Source: Hippopus hippopus (taxonomy: Eukaryota; Mollusca; Bivalvia; Cardiida; Cardiidae). From it: a stretch of 64,000 bases of DNA. The translations under genes and the position numbers were made by a program. The stretch is taken from positions 16,537,254 through 16,601,253 of the forward strand of contig OX328107.1 in the NCBI GenBank assembly GCA_946811185.2, given 5' to 3'. The notes beneath the pieces are model-generated. The model was not told the origin of the DNA. It saw only the letters and a list, made by a program, of their open reading frames with translations, and ran no database searches. Shown here in pieces: positions 54,801-60,800 of this stretch (positions within the stretch are counted from its first letter, which is position 1; every line of letters starts with the position of its first letter).

Positions 54801-57800
54801 TGCTTTCAACTTGAATGTGTTTGAAACTTTGCGACTGGTACAGAGTAAAACGGTGTAAGACAAGACCTACCTGGTAGTTGTTGTTTAGACTCCTTGCAGG
54901 TATATTCACTTGAGCTACATTCCACTTGTTACCCTGGTTACGAGACCTTGACCATATAGCACTACCCAACACACTGTTAACTTTCAGCTGCAATATAAAA
55001 CAAACATGTTGTGTGTGGGTGCCACGGCTCAGCAGCAGCTGCTTTTTCAGTCAAAGTTTTAAGGAAAGAAAGGATGTAACTGCTTCATTGCTAAAATAAA
55101 TGAACACTTTTTGACAGAGAAAAAGTCAACTATAGCACATTTTTTCACAAGAATATCTTACAATAAAGGACAAAATAGTCTAATCTTCATCCACCCTATA
55201 GTAGAGTACACCTGAAAAAGCAATTACTCCAAACATTACCCATATTATAGAAGGATTTTCCTTTCTTTCTGTAATTTGTATTTGTTTTTGTAGGTCTAAA
55301 TAATATGTATCATAACAAGTTAACACTTTACCAAAAAATCCCAAGTTTTAACTACCCCGAACAAAAAGGTTTTTGATAATATAGTAGGAAAAGTAAAAAA
55401 TGCTGTTAACCAGCATTTTCTCACAATCTTCTGCCGAGCCCCAGTAGCTCAGTCGGTAGCAAACAGGACTTGAGAACAGGGGATTGTGAGTTCGATCCCC
55501 AGCTCGGTCAATTTCTTTCCGAGGATTGATGATAGTCATTGCGACAGGATTCATTCCTCTCTCACCGCTGATCATTGTTTCGACGATGGTTATGTGGGAA
55601 AGCAGCCAGTGGCTTGGAAAGAATATTGTGTGGAGTACTGGTAACAGAAACTCCAGGAAAGTATGGATAGGTGCACTGGCTGCCGCGGTATAACTGAAAT
55701 CATGTTGAAAACGGCGTTAAACACCATACAACCAACCAACCTCACAATCTTCTATAATGATAGAGAACAAACCCCACTGTTTTAGCCATATTTGATTGTT
55801 GTCTTGAATTTGGACAAGTCTAAAATTTTCTTTGTGGTGAAGAGGTTACCCTTTAACTCTTCACCACATGACAAAATTTTAGACTTGTCCAAGTAGAAAG
55901 CATTTGCAGACGACAAATTAAATGTAGCTCAAATGATGAATTCTGTCTTTGATAGGGTAGAAAACATTGTGGGAAAAGGAGAAAATGCTGGTTACCAGCA
56001 TTTTCTTCTTTTCCCACGTTTTCAAAAGCCTTCTTCTTCAGGGTCGTTAAAACTTAGGATTGTGTGGTAAAGGGTTACCAAACTATTTTGTGTTCTAATA
56101 AGCCTGGGGAAGAAACATTTTGAAAACAATGCCCTCCACCTTTTATCCTTTATCCTGCTCAATAACTGAAATGAAATTTTCAATTCGATACTAAAAACCC
56201 AAATATTGCTATTTCAAAGTTATGTTTTGGGGAACAATATCTCCTTATCAGACAGTGTAGATCCAAGATTAGACTGCACGTTCTGTGTAGTCTGATCTTG
56301 ATCTACATGGTCCGCAAAAGGGCAGTGAGTCGGGCTTAGCAGCCTAAGGGTTAAAGACAAATCTCATCAAATGAGTCACGATGAATTAGTCGCCTGCATA
56401 TACTTTCAATTTAAACCTGCCAAATAATTGATTGAGTGGTGTTTTATGCCACTTTCAACATTATTGACAGCCCACATGTTTATGTATTGCCTGGGTTTCA
56501 CCAGTACCAGGCTAGGGCTCTGAAGTGTCTTGCCCAAGGATACTCCCATGAGAGACCCAGTGCGAGCTCTACGCTTTACCACTGAGCCACACAGACCACT
56601 TAACAAGCACGCCAAAAAATTGTGTCATATGTTAAAGAATTTAAACACATACCCTAACATTGAGGGTTCCTATATTGCTTCCATACATGTGATAATAGAA
56701 CTGCAAACATTCATCGGATGTAGATTTAGGGAATTGTGGGCTTGAAAGTCTAGCTCTGTCATTGGTCCTTCGTGGTGCAGACGTTTCAATGTAGACATAA
56801 TAACCTGAAAAAAAAAAACAACAGATTCTCAACCATGACATTTAGTTTAAACTTGTTAATTTTGCATCAAATGTGACACAAGCTCTTACAACTTGTATTA
56901 ATTACTATTGATGATTGCTTGGGGGAAACCTGAACTAGTACTCAAGTCGCCATACACAGATTGTCGGTAAGTTCCAAATGTTGACCTCTTTGATCATTAG
57001 ATCTGAACACAAATTAGAGGCCAACACGCTATGCCTGCATTGCTGTCTCCCATAATTATGACAATTACGACCATAGAAAAGAGAAAACCAGGACCTATAT
57101 TCACAAATGATTCTTTACTCATTAACAAACAATACCACACAGTTTTTACAACCCTCATGAAGAAGGATTTTGAAAACTTTGTAGGCAAAGGAAAAGTGCT
57201 AGTAACCAGTATTTTTTCCCCTACCCACAATTATTTTTACAGGTTTGAAGACAAATCCTACCATTTGAGCTAAAGTTTATTTGACATCTGTAAAAGCTTA
57301 CAAATTTGGACCAGTCTATATATTTGCTGTGTGGTAAAGACTTAATCAAATTCTAATTCTACAGACCAAAAAGTCATAACCAATCGGATGACTACCATTT
57401 TTAGGTCTTGCATATTAGTTCTTTACAAAAAAAAAACCCACGGTTTAACTCTTTACCAAACAATCCCAGTTTTCACGACTCTGTGAAAAAAGCTTTTTGA
57501 AAACATTGTGGGAAAAGGAGAAAATGCTGGTAAACAGCATTTTCTCCTTTTCCCACGATGTTTTCTACCCTTCCCAAAACAAATTTCAATTTCTGAGTCA
57601 CTTTAATTTTGTTGTCTGCTAATGCTCTCATTTTGGAACAGTCTAAAATTTTGTCGTCTGGTAAAGAGTTAATGACCCTAGTGAAAAGTGCTTTTGAAAA
57701 CATCAAAGGAGAGAAAGAAAATGCTGGTAACAAGCATTTTCTTCTTTTCCCTTGATATTTTTAAGCTTTCAAAGACAGATTCCATTCTACATGCAAGTCA

Positions 57801-60800
57801 GTAACACCTTACCAAACAATCCTGTGTTATATGATCAATGACTATGAGGAAAAACGACTTTGGAAACACTGTTAGAAAAGGAAACAAGGGCACCACATGC
57901 AGGTGTCAACGCTTGACAACAGTTGCTTGATTTTCAGAGAAAATTCCAAGTCAAAAAAGGGCATAACTGTGTCAAAAATACTTTGATGGTTACCTGCCCT
58001 TGTTGTATTGGTTCCATTTTAATAGTTAACAACTTGTCCAAGTCTGAAATAAATATCTTCAGTAATAACAGAGATATTTGCGACACAGGCGATGACAGGG
58101 CTATGGCAATAACTCAACTTTTCTTTGAAAACAGCCCAGCTAAAAATGCTGGCAAACAAAAGAAAGAAAAGATTATAGAATATGAGATTACCTGCTGCAG
58201 TGCCTTTTGTGTGATCACTACTAGGACCTGTGTTTGAGCTACGTGTCCTTCCTTTCTGTCTTGTCCAATCAAACTGGTCCCCGGTTTTATCATTGGTGAA
58301 TGAACACAAGTTACTGTCAAAATTACACTGAGTTATAATGTTGGTTCCTGGTGTTGGATTTGGAGCTGTAAGATGTCAAAAAAGAGAGTGTTTGGATATG
58401 ATGATTTTCTTACACTTTAATTTGTAATTAATTACAATACTACAACGAAATACATACAAACATTTCAAGACCGAATTAGCTAAGACTTCAGCTAATCAGC
58501 TGGCTAGTTTTAACTCCAAAAGACAAAATTTAAGTCTAGTCCAAACTGAAAGCATTTGCAGACTATTAACATGTAAAAAGTGGCTGAAATGATCAAATTT
58601 GTCTGTAAAAGAGTAGACAATGTTTTCAGAAGCCTTCTTCCTCAGGGTCATTAAAAGTTGGGGTTGTGTGGTAAAGGGTTAAACCTCAAGGTTAGACCTA
58701 AGATCAGTCTCTGAATACAACCTAACACCCTCACTCTGTTGTAGCTTGAAACTCTTTCATGTCAGTATCTCTGAAGCAGTATTTCAATTTGTATGAGTTC
58801 TGCTCTGTGTGAAGCAGTATTTCAATATATATGAGTCCTGCTGTGTTGAAAGGTGGTTTAAAACTTCTGCATAAAGTTGAAAGTATCTACCCATGTCAGC
58901 TTATGCAGTCCATACAGGCAGACATTGGTTGAAGCCTTTTATTATGAGAAAACTTTATGCATGTCAAATGGCCATTTTACCTCATGATTCTGCTAGTTTT
59001 TGGACAAAACAGGCGTGTATTTTGCAATGATTTGCCTGGTGTAATGCATTCCACAGATGCATTTAACCTACTTTTTCTAGAGCTCCCCAATATTTACATT
59101 CAGAAAGGAAAACCAACATAGACAAAAGCTCAATATACTGGTAGTGAGAATTCCTCCTTTTTCCTCTCTTTGACAAAAATGGAAAAAAGTCTCAAAATAT
59201 CCTTGAAATAATCTTTTCCTGCAAGACTTCATGTATCTGTAATAGTTTTAGGAGTATGGATCTTAAAGTTAGAATAAAAAGTAAGAAATGAGCACTATGA
59301 CTGCTGACAAAAAATTAAATATTCTTAACAATTCTTTCTGTATGTTGGCATTTGTATCAAAAAATACTTTTAAAGATTCTACTCACGAGCACAAGATCCA
59401 GGTGTTGAGGAGATGTCATCTATAGCTATGTCACCATAGTAACTGACTCCCCTGACTCCTTCAAATATAACCTGTTGGCAATAAAACAAAACATCAATTT
59501 AACCCCACTTTTTAGTAAAACATATCTTTTCTTTACAGCTTTAACAAGTCACTGATGAACATTCCATTTTAGACCTAAAAATAATAAATCAGAAATTGCA
59601 TAAAAGACAATTATTTGAAGGAACTGAAAGTACATGACATGACATTGTATTGTTTTTCAACAGTCTTTAAAAACTGGTGAGAAAAAGCAGCAGGTGCTTG
59701 TTACAATTGCTCCTTTTTTTTTCATAATGCTTACCAGATTATCGACCGAAAGAGAGCTATAAGTCCCATTTATTCAGAAATGGGTTAGGAAAAAACTGAA
59801 CTGGAAATAAAAAAAAAAGTGGCAAGTTACACATGTAATCATACTTACATTGTAATCTGAAGTGTAGTTCATCACAAATGATCCCTGGAGCCATCTGGGC
59901 CCTTGTGTTCCTTTTCGGGTCCATACAGGAGGCCCAAGGTTGGCCCCTGACTGTATGTATACATTAAGTTGATTGACATGGGCTCCATACATATTGTACC
60001 AGAATTTCAGACACTGTAGGCCTGCAGACACTCGCGGGCTTACAAGTCTTGCCTTTGCATTGGCTTGTACATTAGAAGCTTCGATATACATGTAAAATCC
60101 CCCTGAAAAGAACAAATAGTAGATGAGACAACCTAATGTTTATTACCTACTGTTTATTAGTTTCCATGTTTGTAGCCTTTGGTTGAAAGATGAGACCATT
60201 AACCCTTTACCACACAGCAAAATTTCACACTAATCCACATTGAGGGAATTCACAGAGGACAATTTACATGTTTTTTAAATGATTACACCTGTTCTTGAAT
60301 AGGTAGAAAACATTGTGGGAAAAGGAGAAAATGCTGGTTACCAGCATTTTCTCCTTTTCCCACAATGTTTTCTAAAGCCTTCTTTCTCAGGGTCGTTAAA
60401 AGTAGGGATTGAGTGGTAAAGGGTTAAAGCTTAAAGCGCTAAATAAATCCTACTGGTATTTTCAATTTTGAAACAATACTCCAATAGTTTCAATTTCATG
60501 ATTGTTTTTGTCTTGAATGTCCAAGCATAGTGAACAGTGTAGAACCAAGATCAGATGTTCTGTGCAACCTAATCTTGATCTACACTGGCTACAAAGGTAA
60601 CTTAACTTGTGAAAGGTGCTTTAAGGGTTGATACTTTCATTAGAACCTGGATACTAGTAACTCTTTACAGGATGACTCATTCAAATTGGAGAAATTTTGC
60701 CAACGAAAAATTAAATGTGGCTCAATTCATGGAACTTTTCTCGTTTTTCGCATAATGTTTTCAAAAGCCTTCTTCATCTGGGTCATAAGAGCTGGGAATC

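Noticed and set aside
55433..55510. Possible tRNA gene (GTAGCTCAGTCGGTAGC and GTTCGATCCCC)
   Set aside because: It is the head of a SINE with a 13 bp target duplication and no proper acceptor stem; the heads at 1660-1731, 5760-5814 and 18710-18786 are the same case.
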